A stretch of 16,187 nucleotides of DNA. Source: Cyanobacteriota bacterium (GTDB lineage Bacteria; Cyanobacteriota; Cyanobacteriia; Phormidesmidales; Phormidesmidaceae). The notes under the pieces were generated by a model that did no database searches, had not been told where the DNA came from, and was given only the letters and a program-made list of their open reading frames with translations. This document shows, piece after piece, positions 1-6,814 of this stretch. Position numbers and translations under genes: made by a program. How positions within the stretch are numbered: the first letter of the stretch is position 1; each line of letters opens with the position of its first letter. Where the stretch lies: positions 1 through 16,187 of the forward strand of contig JAQCKL010000031.1 of assembly GCA_027592485.1 (NCBI GenBank). Direction: 5' to 3'.

Positions 1-1
1 G

Positions 2-1093
2 GTGATATTCGAGCGCAATCCCTACTACTGGCGTAAAGACGACCAGGGTGAGCAGCAGCCCTACATCAAGGAACTGGTCTGGCAGATCATTGAGTCTACC
101 GACAATGCCCTGCTGCAATTTCGCTCCGGCGGTTTGGATCTGACTGGGGTGTCTCCCGACAGTTTTTCCTTGCTAAAACGGGAAGAGGAACGGGGCAATT
201 TCACGATTTACAACGGTGGTCCCACCACCAGCACCCTATTCCTCACCTTCAACTTGAATCGGGCCAGCCGCAACGGCAAGCCGCTGGTCGATCCGATCAA
301 GTCCCGCTGGTTTAACTCCGTAGCCTTTCGTCAGGCGGTCTCTTACACGATCGATCGCCAGACCATGATCAACAATATTTATCAAGGTCTGGGTGCTCCC
401 CAAACCTCACCGATCTCCGTGCAAAGTCCCTATTACGCCCCTCCGGAACCCGGCGGGGTGCGGACTTATGACTTTAACTTAGAGCAAGCTCGCACCCTGT
501 TACAGGAAGATGGCTTTCAGTGGAATGAGGCAGGGGAGCTACTCGACGCTGATGGCAATCGGGTACGGTTTACCCTGATCACGAACTCAGGCAACAAGAT
601 TCGAGAATCGGTAGGGTCACAAATGAAACAGGACTTGGCCAAAATCGGCATCCAAGTCGATTTTCAACCCATTGCCTTTAACACCCTGGTAGACAAGCTG
701 ACGGACAGCCTCGATTGGGAAGCCCACATTTTGGGCCTAGCCGGGGGTATCGAACCCAATAATGGGGCCAATGTTTGGCTCTTGGATGGAGGCCTCCATG
801 CCTTTAACCAACAGGCCGGGGCGGGACAAGAACCCTTGGAGGGCTGGCAAGCCGCGGAATGGGAAACCCGCATCGCTGATCTCTATATCCAAGCGGCCCA
901 AGAGGTCGATGAAGAGGTGCGCAAGGCGATCTATCTGGAAACCCAGAAACTCACCCAGGAATATCTGCCATTTACGTACCTGGTCAATCAGTTGTCCCTC
1001 GGCGCGGTTCGCAACACCATCGATGGGGTGCAATACAGTGCTCTGGGCGGCTCCCTCTGGAATATCCATGAGCTCACCTTGACCCAGGAATAA
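2..1093 (+). CDS. ABC transporter substrate-binding protein, family 5 (peptide/nickel type), 5'-truncated by window edge
   Basis: This is the C-terminal ~363 residues of a family-5 extracellular solute-binding protein (SBP_bac_5, as in DppA/OppA), which captures a peptide or similar solute outside the membrane for an ABC importer. The visible part starts inside the mature protein at NPYYW, a common segment of the family. It continues with the region where AFRQAVSYTIDRQTMI matches the conserved 'R-A-i-x-x-A-I-D-R' block, followed by the typical YDFNLEQARTLLQEDGF segment (successive Asp-P-x-x-A-x-x-L-L type). The reading frame is open to the left edge, so the GTG at position 2 is an internal Val and not a start. 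Full-length relatives are about 500-600 residues, so roughly a third is missing. Stop is TAA at 1091-1093. No permease or ATPase genes lie downstream here. The substrate cannot be named from sequence. Confidence 0.9.
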   Translation: MIFERNPYYWRKDDQGEQQPYIKELVWQIIESTDNALLQFRSGGLDLTGVSPDSFSLLKREEERGNFTIYNGGPTTSTLFLTFNLNRASRNGKPLVDPIKSRWFNSVAFRQAVSYTIDRQTMINNIYQGLGAPQTSPISVQSPYYAPPEPGGVRTYDFNLEQARTLLQEDGFQWNEAGELLDADGNRVRFTLITNSGNKIRESVGSQMKQDLAKIGIQVDFQPIAFNTLVDKLTDSLDWEAHILGLAGGIEPNNGANVWLLDGGLHAFNQQAGAGQEPLEGWQAAEWETRIADLYIQAAQEVDEEVRKAIYLETQKLTQEYLPFTYLVNQLSLGAVRNTIDGVQYSALGGSLWNIHELTLTQE

Positions 1094-1160
1094 GCCGGAC
1101 AGTTCCTAGTTTCCCTGTGGTTACGGCCTATCCATTCCCGCAATTGTCTAAACGTTTTAA

Positions 1161-2099
1161 GTGATGTTGAGTTCCGAATCCCCTTGTCGCATTGCGGTGG
1201 TTGGCGATGTCCATGATCAGTGGGATCACCACGACGTGATCGCGTTGCACCATCTAGCCGTTGACCTGGTGCTATTGGTAGGGGATTTCGGCAATGAATC
1301 GATTGACATTGTTCGTCAGATTGCGGCCCTAGATATTCCCAAAGCGGTGATTCTAGGCAATCACGATGCTTGGTATACCGCTACCCCTTGGGGAGCCAAG
1401 CGCTGCCCCTACGATCGCACCCTCGAAAATCGGGTCCGCACTCAACTCGATTTACTAGGGGTGACCCATGTGGGTTATGGTCACCTCGATTTCCCCCATT
1501 TAGGCCTCACCGTCGTGGGGGGGCGGCCCTTTAGCTGGGGGGGATCCGACTGGCAAAATACCGACTTTTATCGAAAGTGGTTTGGGGTCACCAACTTTGC
1601 CGAGTCCACTGCGCGCATGATCGAGTCTGTAGAGGCTGCGGCCCACGACACGCTAATTTTTGTGGGTCACTGTGGCCCGAAAGGATTAGGCGATCGCCCC
1701 GAATCGATTTGTGGCCGCGACTGGAACCCCCCTGGGGGCGACCATGGGGAGCCGGACCTAGCCGATGCGATCGCCCATGCCCAGCAGATCGGCAAAACAG
1801 TTTCCCTAGTGACCTTTGGGCACATGCACCATGGTTTGCGCCATCGCCGCGATCGCCTGCGGGACCGGCTAACCATCGATACCCAGGGCACGGTCTACCT
1901 TAATGCCGCTGCGGTCCCCCGGGTGATCAAAACGGCCACCACCCATCAGCGCAACTTCTCTTTGGTGACGTTACAAAATGGCCAAGTCAAAGACGCTACC
2001 CTTACCTGGCTTGATCAAGACTTACAAATCATTGCCGAGGAGTCATTACTCAACCGGGCCGGTCCTCAAACACAGTATGTTTTGTCATCGCAAGATTGA
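1161..2099 (+). CDS. Calcineurin-like metallophosphoesterase (cyanobacterial/plant TIGR04168-like)
   Basis: Predicted cytosolic phosphoesterase with a dinuclear metal centre. The metal-ligand motifs appear in the expected order: GDVHD (15-19), GDFGNE (41-46), GNHDAW (66-71), VGHCG (168-172) and GHMHHG (220-225). There is no signal peptide or membrane segment. Length (312 aa) and the run GRPFSWGG with the GxRDW-type loop before the last motif resemble the TIGR04168 group found in cyanobacteria and plant plastids, recalled without a search; the substrate is unknown. Start could be GTG 1161 or the adjacent ATG 1164; they differ by one residue. No clear Shine-Dalgarno is visible. The gene follows the solute-binding gene after 67 bp, so co-transcription is possible, and it ends at a strong terminator shared with convergent rpsA. 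Several HIP1 sites lie inside it. Confidence 0.88.
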   Translation: MMLSSESPCRIAVVGDVHDQWDHHDVIALHHLAVDLVLLVGDFGNESIDIVRQIAALDIPKAVILGNHDAWYTATPWGAKRCPYDRTLENRVRTQLDLLGVTHVGYGHLDFPHLGLTVVGGRPFSWGGSDWQNTDFYRKWFGVTNFAESTARMIESVEAAAHDTLIFVGHCGPKGLGDRPESICGRDWNPPGGDHGEPDLADAIAHAQQIGKTVSLVTFGHMHHGLRHRRDRLRDRLTIDTQGTVYLNAAAVPRVIKTATTHQRNFSLVTLQNGQVKDATLTWLDQDLQIIAEESLLNRAGPQTQYVLSSQD

Positions 2100-2103
2100 T
2101 GCC

Positions 2104-2143
2104 AAACAAAAAGCTGCGGTAGAAATACCGCAGCTTTTTGTTT
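2104..2143. terminator. Bidirectional intrinsic terminator between convergent genes
   Basis: Perfect 18-bp inverted repeat, 2104-2121 with 2126-2143, closed by a GAAA tetraloop. The G+C-rich core (GCTGCGGTA) is flanked by AAACAAAAA on the left and TTTTTGTTT on the right, so a U-rich tail follows the core on both strands. It lies 5 bp after the metallophosphoesterase stop and 36 bp after the rpsA stop, so it fits termination of both. Confidence 0.93.
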
Positions 2144-2178
2144 CAGAGACTTAAGTCCTTCAATCCGAAAAAGAGCAG

Positions 2179-3201
2179 CTAGACAGCCGCGACTTCTTCT
2201 TCTTCAATCACATCATCGGTAGCAGCGATGATATCGCTGTCGTCAATGACATAGTCCACTTCTTGCTCTTCTTTTTCAGCCTTTTTGGCTTCAGCCTGCT
2301 TGCGCAATTGCTCACGATACTTCTCAGCCATCTCTTCGGCCTTATCGAAGACCACATCTGGGTTCTTCACCATGTCGCCAGGCTCAGGTTCCAGTTGCTT
2401 GGTCGATAGGGAAATTCGACCCCGCTCAGCATCCAGATCAATAATCATCACCTTGATTTCGTCATTCACATTGAAAACGCTGTGGGGCGTATCGATGTGA
2501 TCATGGGAAATCTCGGAAATGTGGAGCAGACCGCTGACACCACCAATATCGATAAAAGCACCGTAAGGCTTGAGGCCGCGAACCGTACCTAAAACGACTT
2601 CGCCCACCTGGAGGCCATTCATCTTGCGCTCTACCAAAGCACGACGATGACTAAGGACGAGACGGTTGCGCTCTTCATCAACTTCCAAAAACTTCAGGGG
2701 TAAATCTTCACCCACCAAGTCCTCTTTGGGTTTGCGGGTACTGATGTGAGAGCCAGGAATAAAGCCCCGCAGCCCTTCAATCCGGACCAAAGCCCCACCC
2801 CGGTTGGTGGCAAACACGCCAGAACGAACGGTGGCATCCTCTTGCTGGAGCTGCCGCACCCGCTCCCAAGCGCGCATATATTCAATGCGGCGAATCGAAA
2901 GGGTCAGCTGCCCATCTTCATTCTCGTCGGTCAGAATAAAGAACTCCCGCATCTCATTGGACTGCAGGACTTCCTCGGGGCTTTCAACCCGATTGATGGA
3001 CATCTCTTGAATGGGGATGTAAGCGGCGGTCTTAGCACCAATGTCAATCAGCGCCCCCTTTGGCTCGAGACTAAAGACGGTCCCTGCAACGGTATCACCT
3101 GGGTTGAAGTGATAGTCGTACTTATCTAAAAGGGCTTCAAAGTCTGCGTGGGTGAAACCAATATCCGGTGTTTCCCGTTCCTTTTCTAACTGATTGACCA
3201 T
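2179..3201 (-). CDS. rpsA: 30S ribosomal protein S1 (cyanobacterial three-S1-domain form)
   Basis: RNA-binding ribosomal protein involved in mRNA engagement during initiation. At 340 residues it is the short cyanobacterial/chloroplast form, not the six-domain protein of E. coli (about 557 aa). Three S1 (OB-fold) repeats are visible: about 34-106 (GDTVAGTVFSLEPKGALIDIG), 122-188 (degenerate, TNRGGALVRIEGLRGFIPGS) and 204-273 (GTVRGLKPYGAFIDIGGVSGLLH, the most canonical). A Lys/Glu-rich helical stretch follows (~287-315), then an acidic tail rich in Asp and Glu. The ATG at 3199-3201 is the first in frame after a gap. The Shine-Dalgarno is weak. It converges on the metallophosphoesterase gene and has its own ~300-bp upstream region. 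Identification is secure from repeat layout and length. Confidence 0.96.
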   Translation of the reverse strand: MVNQLEKERETPDIGFTHADFEALLDKYDYHFNPGDTVAGTVFSLEPKGALIDIGAKTAAYIPIQEMSINRVESPEEVLQSNEMREFFILTDENEDGQLTLSIRRIEYMRAWERVRQLQQEDATVRSGVFATNRGGALVRIEGLRGFIPGSHISTRKPKEDLVGEDLPLKFLEVDEERNRLVLSHRRALVERKMNGLQVGEVVLGTVRGLKPYGAFIDIGGVSGLLHISEISHDHIDTPHSVFNVNDEIKVMIIDLDAERGRISLSTKQLEPEPGDMVKNPDVVFDKAEEMAEKYREQLRKQAEAKKAEKEEQEVDYVIDDSDIIAATDDVIEEEEVAAV

Positions 3202-3503
3202 GCTAATGTTTACCTAAGTTGTCTCCGTAATGGTGGGCAATGTCCAAAGAATATTTGATTAGGGAGCGTTGCCCGAGTACCCTGCTGCCAGAACAGCAGA
3301 GAAACGCTTCTATTTACAGCACGGGAAGCCCCTTGCCAGGATTCCAAGTATACTCCATAAGCCTGGGTTGATGACAATCGCTTCCGGTTTCGGTGAAGCA
3401 CGTTGTTGTACCGCCCAAACCCATTGAATTCGGGTTTTTACAGCTTTTGTAGAGGTGATCAAACGCAATCGGGCGGGCGGCACCGGTCTTGCCCAGCATC
3501 CCC
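3202..3503 (-). promoter_or_regulatory. rpsA upstream region and 5' leader
   Basis: This 302-bp gap shows no convincing gene. On the minus strand a candidate promoter has a -10 TATACT at 3347-3352 and a TTGTCA-like -35 at 3372-3377; the 19-bp spacing is longer than ideal. That would give an rpsA leader of about 140 nt. Within it are a 6-bp hairpin (3282-3287 with 3294-3299, loop CCAGAA) and a longer-range complement (GGGCAA 3235-3240 with TTGCCC 3269-3274). S1 is known to autoregulate through its own leader in E. coli. Whether these elements do so here is unknown. Confidence 0.35.
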
Positions 3504-4346
3504 CTAGCTGACCTTGTGCTCGATCACATGGGTACAGCCGGTCCAGGTGCCTTTTTCGTCGTAGTGGCGGATCAGTCTCTGGCGATCGCGATCGCTCACC
3601 AGCCACCCCGCTTCCACAAAGAAGGGCTGCCGCAACTTCAGCTTTACGGGAATGTTGCTGGAAGCACCGTCTGGCAACAGGGTGATTTGTCTGGCCCCCC
3701 CCTGCTGCCCTTGCCCCTCGAAAATCAGCGTCCGCCCCTCAATCCTCGCGGTTGAAGCAATGCGCTGATGGCCAAAGGAAAGCACCTGCTCAAGGTGGCG
3801 TTCATCCACCTGACGGATCTCCAAATGGGTTGCCACCGGCTCAGGTGCATACCAATCCGCATGAATCGTCTGAGCGGTTCCCTGCCATTCCCCAAGGAGT
3901 TGGCCAACCGTTAAGGGGGGACGTTCTTGGGCCTCGGTGCCACTGCGAAATTCCCGGATCAGGGTGAGGCTCTCAAAGTCCTGTTGGGGGGTATAGAGCT
4001 GTACGAGGCGGGAGCGGCGATCGCCCGCCACAAAACCATATTCGGCCCCAAAGGCAGAAAACGGCGGTAGCTGCAAAGATCCCTTCGAAAAGGCTCCGGT
4101 GCCGAAGAAAATAATTTGCCTGCCCAGGCTCCGGTATTCCTGCTGATAGTCCTGGATGGGTGGGGTGTCGTAGCCTTCTGGTCCAAACCGCCGCAGCCGA
4201 AAGGTAACCAGAGTGTCGTTCTCAGACGGTTCTAGGGTCAAAATTGAAGGGGTTGATTCCAGCAGGTCCCCTTGCAAAGACACCTGGGTAAAGGAGCCTC
4301 GCCACTCCCCTTGGTTTTTGAGGAAGTTTTCCCAATTGGTTGCCAT
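3504..4346 (-). CDS. DUF3598 family protein (lipocalin-like, cyanobacterial)
   Basis: 280-residue soluble protein with no signal peptide or membrane segment. It begins MATNWENFLKNQGEWRGSFT, a start typical of DUF3598 proteins, in which a Trp/Gly-rich 'NxGxWxGSF' block opens a lipocalin-like barrel. A second similar block (LLGEWQGTAQTIHADW, about 150-165) suggests two related halves. The biochemical role of the family is not established to my knowledge. It starts 44 bp after the stop of the tocopherol-pathway methyltransferase on the same strand, so the two are probably co-transcribed; a role connected with lipid or quinone metabolism is conceivable but only inferred from that. ATG at 4344-4346 has no obvious Shine-Dalgarno. 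Family assignment is from recalled sequence features, not a search. Confidence 0.8.
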   Translation of the reverse strand: MATNWENFLKNQGEWRGSFTQVSLQGDLLESTPSILTLEPSENDTLVTFRLRRFGPEGYDTPPIQDYQQEYRSLGRQIIFFGTGAFSKGSLQLPPFSAFGAEYGFVAGDRRSRLVQLYTPQQDFESLTLIREFRSGTEAQERPPLTVGQLLGEWQGTAQTIHADWYAPEPVATHLEIRQVDERHLEQVLSFGHQRIASTARIEGRTLIFEGQGQQGGARQITLLPDGASSNIPVKLKLRQPFFVEAGWLVSDRDRQRLIRHYDEKGTWTGCTHVIEHKVS

Positions 4347-4390
4347 GGTTGAGTCTTATCAGTAGTGCAAGCATTCGGACGACCTACCGT

Positions 4391-5389
4391 TTAGGATCTG
4401 GCCTTAACCGGAATGGTTTGGGTCGCGAGAATCTCCGTTGGGTCACTGCCAGTATCGGCCCGCACGGCCCGAAACATCCCAAACCGACAGAGCCCAGTTC
4501 CAAAAGCCAGCCGCATCAGCAGGATTGTGGGCACTTCTCGCACGGACTTGAGGAAGCCGGACAATCCGAACTGTAACCACCCCTGGGGGCGGATGATCCC
4601 CTGCCAAATGGTGTCAAACCAAGAGGGTAAGGTGGGCCGGGTCCAGTCGGCGGTCATCACCGCTCCGGCGACTAGGCCCGTTGCCGCCAGTTCCTCAGAA
4701 AACCCTTCAATGCTGGCAAAGGCGGGGTGGGACCATTGGTCGAGCAGTTGCCGCATTACCGGTTTTTCCCAGATATTCAAGGGCTTTTGGCGGGCATCCC
4801 GCTGATTCCAGTCCGCTAGCACCAGCACCCCACCCGGCTTCAAGACGCGCATCAGCTCTTGGGCAAAAATCGCCTTGTTGGGCATGTGAGGCCCAGCTTC
4901 CACAGACCAGACCACATCAAAGCTGGCATCGGGAAAGGACAGGGCCATGGCATCATCCACCTGGAATTGCGCATCCAGAGTCTCAGGGGTGAGGGCTTGG
5001 GCTCGCTGTACTTGTTGAGGGCTGATGGTGACGCCAATGACTGAAAATCCATAGTCTTGGGCTAGGATCCGGCTGCTACCGCCAATGCCGCAGCCTACAT
5101 CCAGCAGGGTTTGTCCTTTGGGAAGGAGGTCTAAGCCGCCCCACTGGGCCATTTCATGGACAAAATCCACTTTGGCCGCCAGAAAAGCTTTGGCCTGAGG
5201 TGGGTCCCCATAATGACCCAGATGAATATGCTCGCCCCAGTAAAACTCTAAAATACCGTCCTCAGTCCACTGGTCGTAGGCATTGGCGACGGAGTTGGCA
5301 GATTGGTAACGGCGGGCCGTGAGCAGGTAGACCACTAAACCCGTAGCTAAGATCGCGAGCAATAGTTTGAGGGCAAGGAGCAAGTTCAT
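4391..5389 (-). CDS. MPBQ/MSBQ methyltransferase (Sll0418-like), tocopherol/plastoquinone-type quinone methylation
   Basis: SAM-dependent methyltransferase very like Synechocystis Sll0418, which methylates 2-methyl-6-phytyl-1,4-benzoquinone in tocopherol synthesis. From ATG 5389 the protein has 332 residues: an N-terminal membrane helix (~3-22), then SVANAYDQWTEDGILEFYWG, SAM motif I LLDVGCGIGGS (95-105), an acidic motif (VDDAMALSF), WSVEAGPHMP (161-170), LKPGG (183-187), and the block NIWEKPVMRQLLDQWSHPAF. These match recalled Sll0418 sequence nearly residue for residue. The frame stays open upstream to an ATG at 5524, adding 45 residues rich in Pro, Arg and Thr. I prefer 5389 because Sll0418 starts at the membrane helix, although the 5524 start has an AAGG just upstream. 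The C-terminus extends a few residues past Sll0418. DUF3598 follows after 44 bp. Confidence 0.92.
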   Translation of the reverse strand: MNLLLALKLLLAILATGLVVYLLTARRYQSANSVANAYDQWTEDGILEFYWGEHIHLGHYGDPPQAKAFLAAKVDFVHEMAQWGGLDLLPKGQTLLDVGCGIGGSSRILAQDYGFSVIGVTISPQQVQRAQALTPETLDAQFQVDDAMALSFPDASFDVVWSVEAGPHMPNKAIFAQELMRVLKPGGVLVLADWNQRDARQKPLNIWEKPVMRQLLDQWSHPAFASIEGFSEELAATGLVAGAVMTADWTRPTLPSWFDTIWQGIIRPQGWLQFGLSGFLKSVREVPTILLMRLAFGTGLCRFGMFRAVRADTGSDPTEILATQTIPVKARS

Positions 5390-5546
5390 TAAAACGGTAT
5401 CGTCACATTCCTTTACGATACCGTGCTGCGTCCCGGCCGCAGGTCTGGGTTCGGCTGGTTGAGTTCGGCTGACTGGGGTTGGCTGGCTAGGTAAACCCAT
5501 GCTGGGGTGGTTGCGGCGACGCATGGCCTTGCTTTTCGATCAGCCA

Positions 5547-5576
5547 TTGACGGTTTTCAAAATTTGTTGTTAGGGT
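5547..5576 (+). promoter_or_regulatory. Candidate promoter of the aroF leader
   Basis: TTGACG (5547-5552) matches five of six positions of a -35 box and is followed after 18 bp by TAGGGT (5571-5576), a moderate -10. Transcription would begin near 5583-5585, about 20 nt before the first leader ORF. No other + strand gene lies upstream, so the terminators at 5694 and 5832 must lie in a leader that starts about here or further left. Confidence 0.4.
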
Positions 5577-5603
5577 TATCACAGATTAATTGACCGCCAC
5601 ACC

Positions 5604-5663
5604 ATGCCAGCTTTGACCGCCCGATTTTATTTTTGGTTTTTTGGAGAGGTTCACGAGAGGTGA
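5604..5663 (+). CDS. Aromatic-rich leader peptide 1 of the aroF attenuator
   Basis: ATG at 5604, TGA at 5661-5663, encoding MPALTARFYFWFFGEVHER (19 residues). Residues 8-13 are six aromatic residues in a row (Phe-Tyr-Phe-Trp-Phe-Phe), so all three aromatic amino acids are sampled. This is the hallmark of a leader peptide whose translation reports charged tRNA levels. It sits 20 nt or so after a candidate promoter, upstream of a DAHP synthase gene, and its stop codon directly follows one arm of a strong helix (5648-5660) that competes at its base with the terminator at 5694-5724. No Shine-Dalgarno is evident, which is common in cyanobacteria. Too short for standard gene finders. Translation is inferred, not shown. 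Confidence 0.75.
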   Translation: MPALTARFYFWFFGEVHER

Positions 5664-5724
5664 CCCCAGCTTTTGCTGACCTCCTCTTGTGAACCGCAGC
5701 CGACCCGCTGCGGTTTTGTTGTTT
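5648..5724 (+). terminator. Attenuator 1: competing helix plus intrinsic terminator
   Basis: Terminator: CCGCAGC (5694-5700), loop CGACCC, GCTGCGG (5707-5713), then TTTTGTTGTTT (5714-5724). Upstream competing helix: 5648-5660 pairs with 5683-5695 over 13 bp with one G-U, and it takes C5694-C5695 from the base of the terminator stem. An inner alternative hairpin (GAGGT 5657-5661 with ACCTC 5679-5683, plus CAGC/GCTG around TTTT) is also possible. A ribosome at the leader stop (5661-5663) would cover the 5' arm and free the terminator; a ribosome stalled earlier on the aromatic codons would leave it able to pair. The overlap is only 2 bp, so the switching is less certain than in attenuator 2. 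Confidence 0.75.
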
Positions 5725-5745
5725 CTAGGTCCACCGATCGCCCCC

Positions 5746-5808
5746 ATGACCTACGCCTCCTATTGGTTTTTTAGCTTTTTTGGTTTTACCAGGCGCTGCT
5801 CCGGGTAA
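5746..5808 (+). CDS. Aromatic-rich leader peptide 2 of the aroF attenuator
   Basis: ATG at 5746, TAA at 5806-5808, encoding MTYASYWFFSFFGFTRRCSG (20 residues). Eight of the 20 are aromatic (two Tyr, one Trp, five Phe), clustered at residues 3-14. The ORF starts 21 nt after the U-tract of terminator 1 and its stop codon is part of an arm that pairs with the next terminator's 5' side. This is a classic attenuator arrangement, repeated a second time in the same leader. A faint AGG (5727-5729) is too far upstream to be a convincing Shine-Dalgarno. Translation is inferred. Confidence 0.8.
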   Translation: MTYASYWFFSFFGFTRRCSG

Positions 5809-5863
5809 ATCGGTTTTCATGCCGACCCCCTAGACCCGGAGCCCTGAGGCACCGGGTCTTTTT
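5786..5863 (+). terminator. Attenuator 2: antiterminator and intrinsic terminator before aroF
   Basis: Terminator: AGACCCGG (5832-5839) pairs with CCGGGTCT (5852-5859); inside, GCC (5841-5843) pairs with GGC (5848-5850) around CTGA; a run of five T begins at 5859. Antiterminator: GCTCCGGGT (5798-5806) is perfectly complementary over 9 bp to ACCCGGAGC (5834-5842), which removes most of the terminator's 5' arm. Protector: TTACC (5786-5790) can pair with GGTAA (5804-5808). The leader 2 stop codon TAA lies at the 3' end of the antiterminator arm. A ribosome stalled on aromatic codons would cover 5786-5793 and allow antitermination; a ribosome reaching the stop would cover 5798-5808 and let the terminator form. 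Confidence 0.88.
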
Positions 5864-5924
5864 CATGCCGTCCACCCTGCGTTGTTCACCCCGCTCGACA
5901 CCACACTTTCCCTAAGGAAACCCC

Positions 5925-6782
5925 ATGCAAGACGCTAAACTCGCCGCCAAAGCCCACGACACCCACACCACGGAGATCGCCCTCACCCCGATGGTGAGCG
6001 CCGGTGGCCCTGACCTGCTGATCGTCGGCGGCCCCTGCTCGGTCGAGAGCCTTGACCAAATGACCACCATTGCCACCCATCTGGCCCAAGCCCCGGTTCA
6101 GGCCCTGCGCGGTGGGGTCTACAAGCCCCGCACCTCCCCCTACGCCTTCCAGGGCATGGGTTCTGAGGGCTTAGCTATTCTCGATCAGGTGCGGCGGCAA
6201 TATCAGGTGCCGGTGATTACGGAGGTGATGGCGATCGCTCAAATTGCCGAGGTCAGCGCCCATGCCGATGTGCTGCAGGTGGGGAGCCGCAACATGCAAA
6301 ACTTTGACCTGCTGAAAGCCCTCGGGTCGGCGAATAAGCCGGTGGTATTGAAGCGGGGCCTCTCCGCCACGGTGCAGGAGTTCGTGATGGCAGCGGAATA
6401 CATCATGGCCCACGGCAACCAAAATGTGATCCTTTGTGAGCGGGGCATTCGCAGCTTCGATACCTATACCCGCAATGTCTTGGATCTCGGCGCAGTGGTG
6501 GCCCTGAAGCAAATCACCCATCTGCCGGTAATTGTCGATCCCAGTCATGCCACCGGGAAGCGGGAACTGGTGTCTGCCTTGGCCAGGGCAGCGATCGCGG
6601 CGGGAGCCGATGGGGTGATGGTGGAATGTCACCCCAATCCTGATGCTTCGGTCTCCGATGCCCGCCAGACCCTCTCCCTAGAGGCCATGGTGGAATTGGT
6701 GGATAGCCTCCGTCCCATTGCGGCTGCAGTGGGACGCAACATTCCCCTTGGTCGCTTGAACCCAGAACCTGCATTGGTTTAG
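5925..6782 (+). CDS. aroF: 3-deoxy-7-phosphoheptulonate (DAHP) synthase, type I-beta, catalytic domain only
   Basis: Condenses phosphoenolpyruvate and erythrose 4-phosphate, the first step of the shikimate pathway to Phe, Tyr and Trp. Type I-beta motifs are complete: GGPCSVES with metal-ligand Cys38, LRGGVYKPRTSPYAFQG (61-77), LKRG (142-145), CERGIRSF (171-178), DPSHATG with His208 (205-211) and VECHPNPD with Glu234 and Asp240. AAGGA at 5914-5918, six bases before ATG 5925, supports the start. At 285 residues with only ~30 before the barrel, it resembles the unregulated Pyrococcus enzyme (about 262 aa) more than the Thermotoga (338 aa, ferredoxin-like regulatory domain) or Bacillus (358 aa, chorismate mutase fusion) enzymes. 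The gene is preceded by two aromatic-peptide attenuators, consistent with transcriptional feedback. Gene symbols vary; this family is sometimes called aroA or aroG. Confidence 0.95.
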   Translation: MQDAKLAAKAHDTHTTEIALTPMVSAGGPDLLIVGGPCSVESLDQMTTIATHLAQAPVQALRGGVYKPRTSPYAFQGMGSEGLAILDQVRRQYQVPVITEVMAIAQIAEVSAHADVLQVGSRNMQNFDLLKALGSANKPVVLKRGLSATVQEFVMAAEYIMAHGNQNVILCERGIRSFDTYTRNVLDLGAVVALKQITHLPVIVDPSHATGKRELVSALARAAIAAGADGVMVECHPNPDASVSDARQTLSLEAMVELVDSLRPIAAAVGRNIPLGRLNPEPALV

Positions 6783-6814
6783 TTCAATGAACAGCTTATG
6801 GGGAATCTCGGTTC

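Noticed and set aside
3310..3606. Minus-strand 98-aa frame across the rpsA upstream region and the DUF3598 end
   Set aside because: Overlaps the DUF3598 coding end in another frame and the candidate rpsA promoter; Arg/Pro-rich with no domain signal.
5865..5915. A 16-codon ORF (ATG 5865 to TAA 5913-5915) directly before the aroF ribosome binding site
   Set aside because: It has a single Phe and no Tyr or Trp, no repeat of the attenuator pattern, and ends in the AAGGA of aroF. More likely chance.
6171..6632. Minus-strand 153-aa frame opposite aroF
   Set aside because: Shadow of the complete DAHP synthase gene; His/Leu-rich sequence typical of reverse-complement frames.
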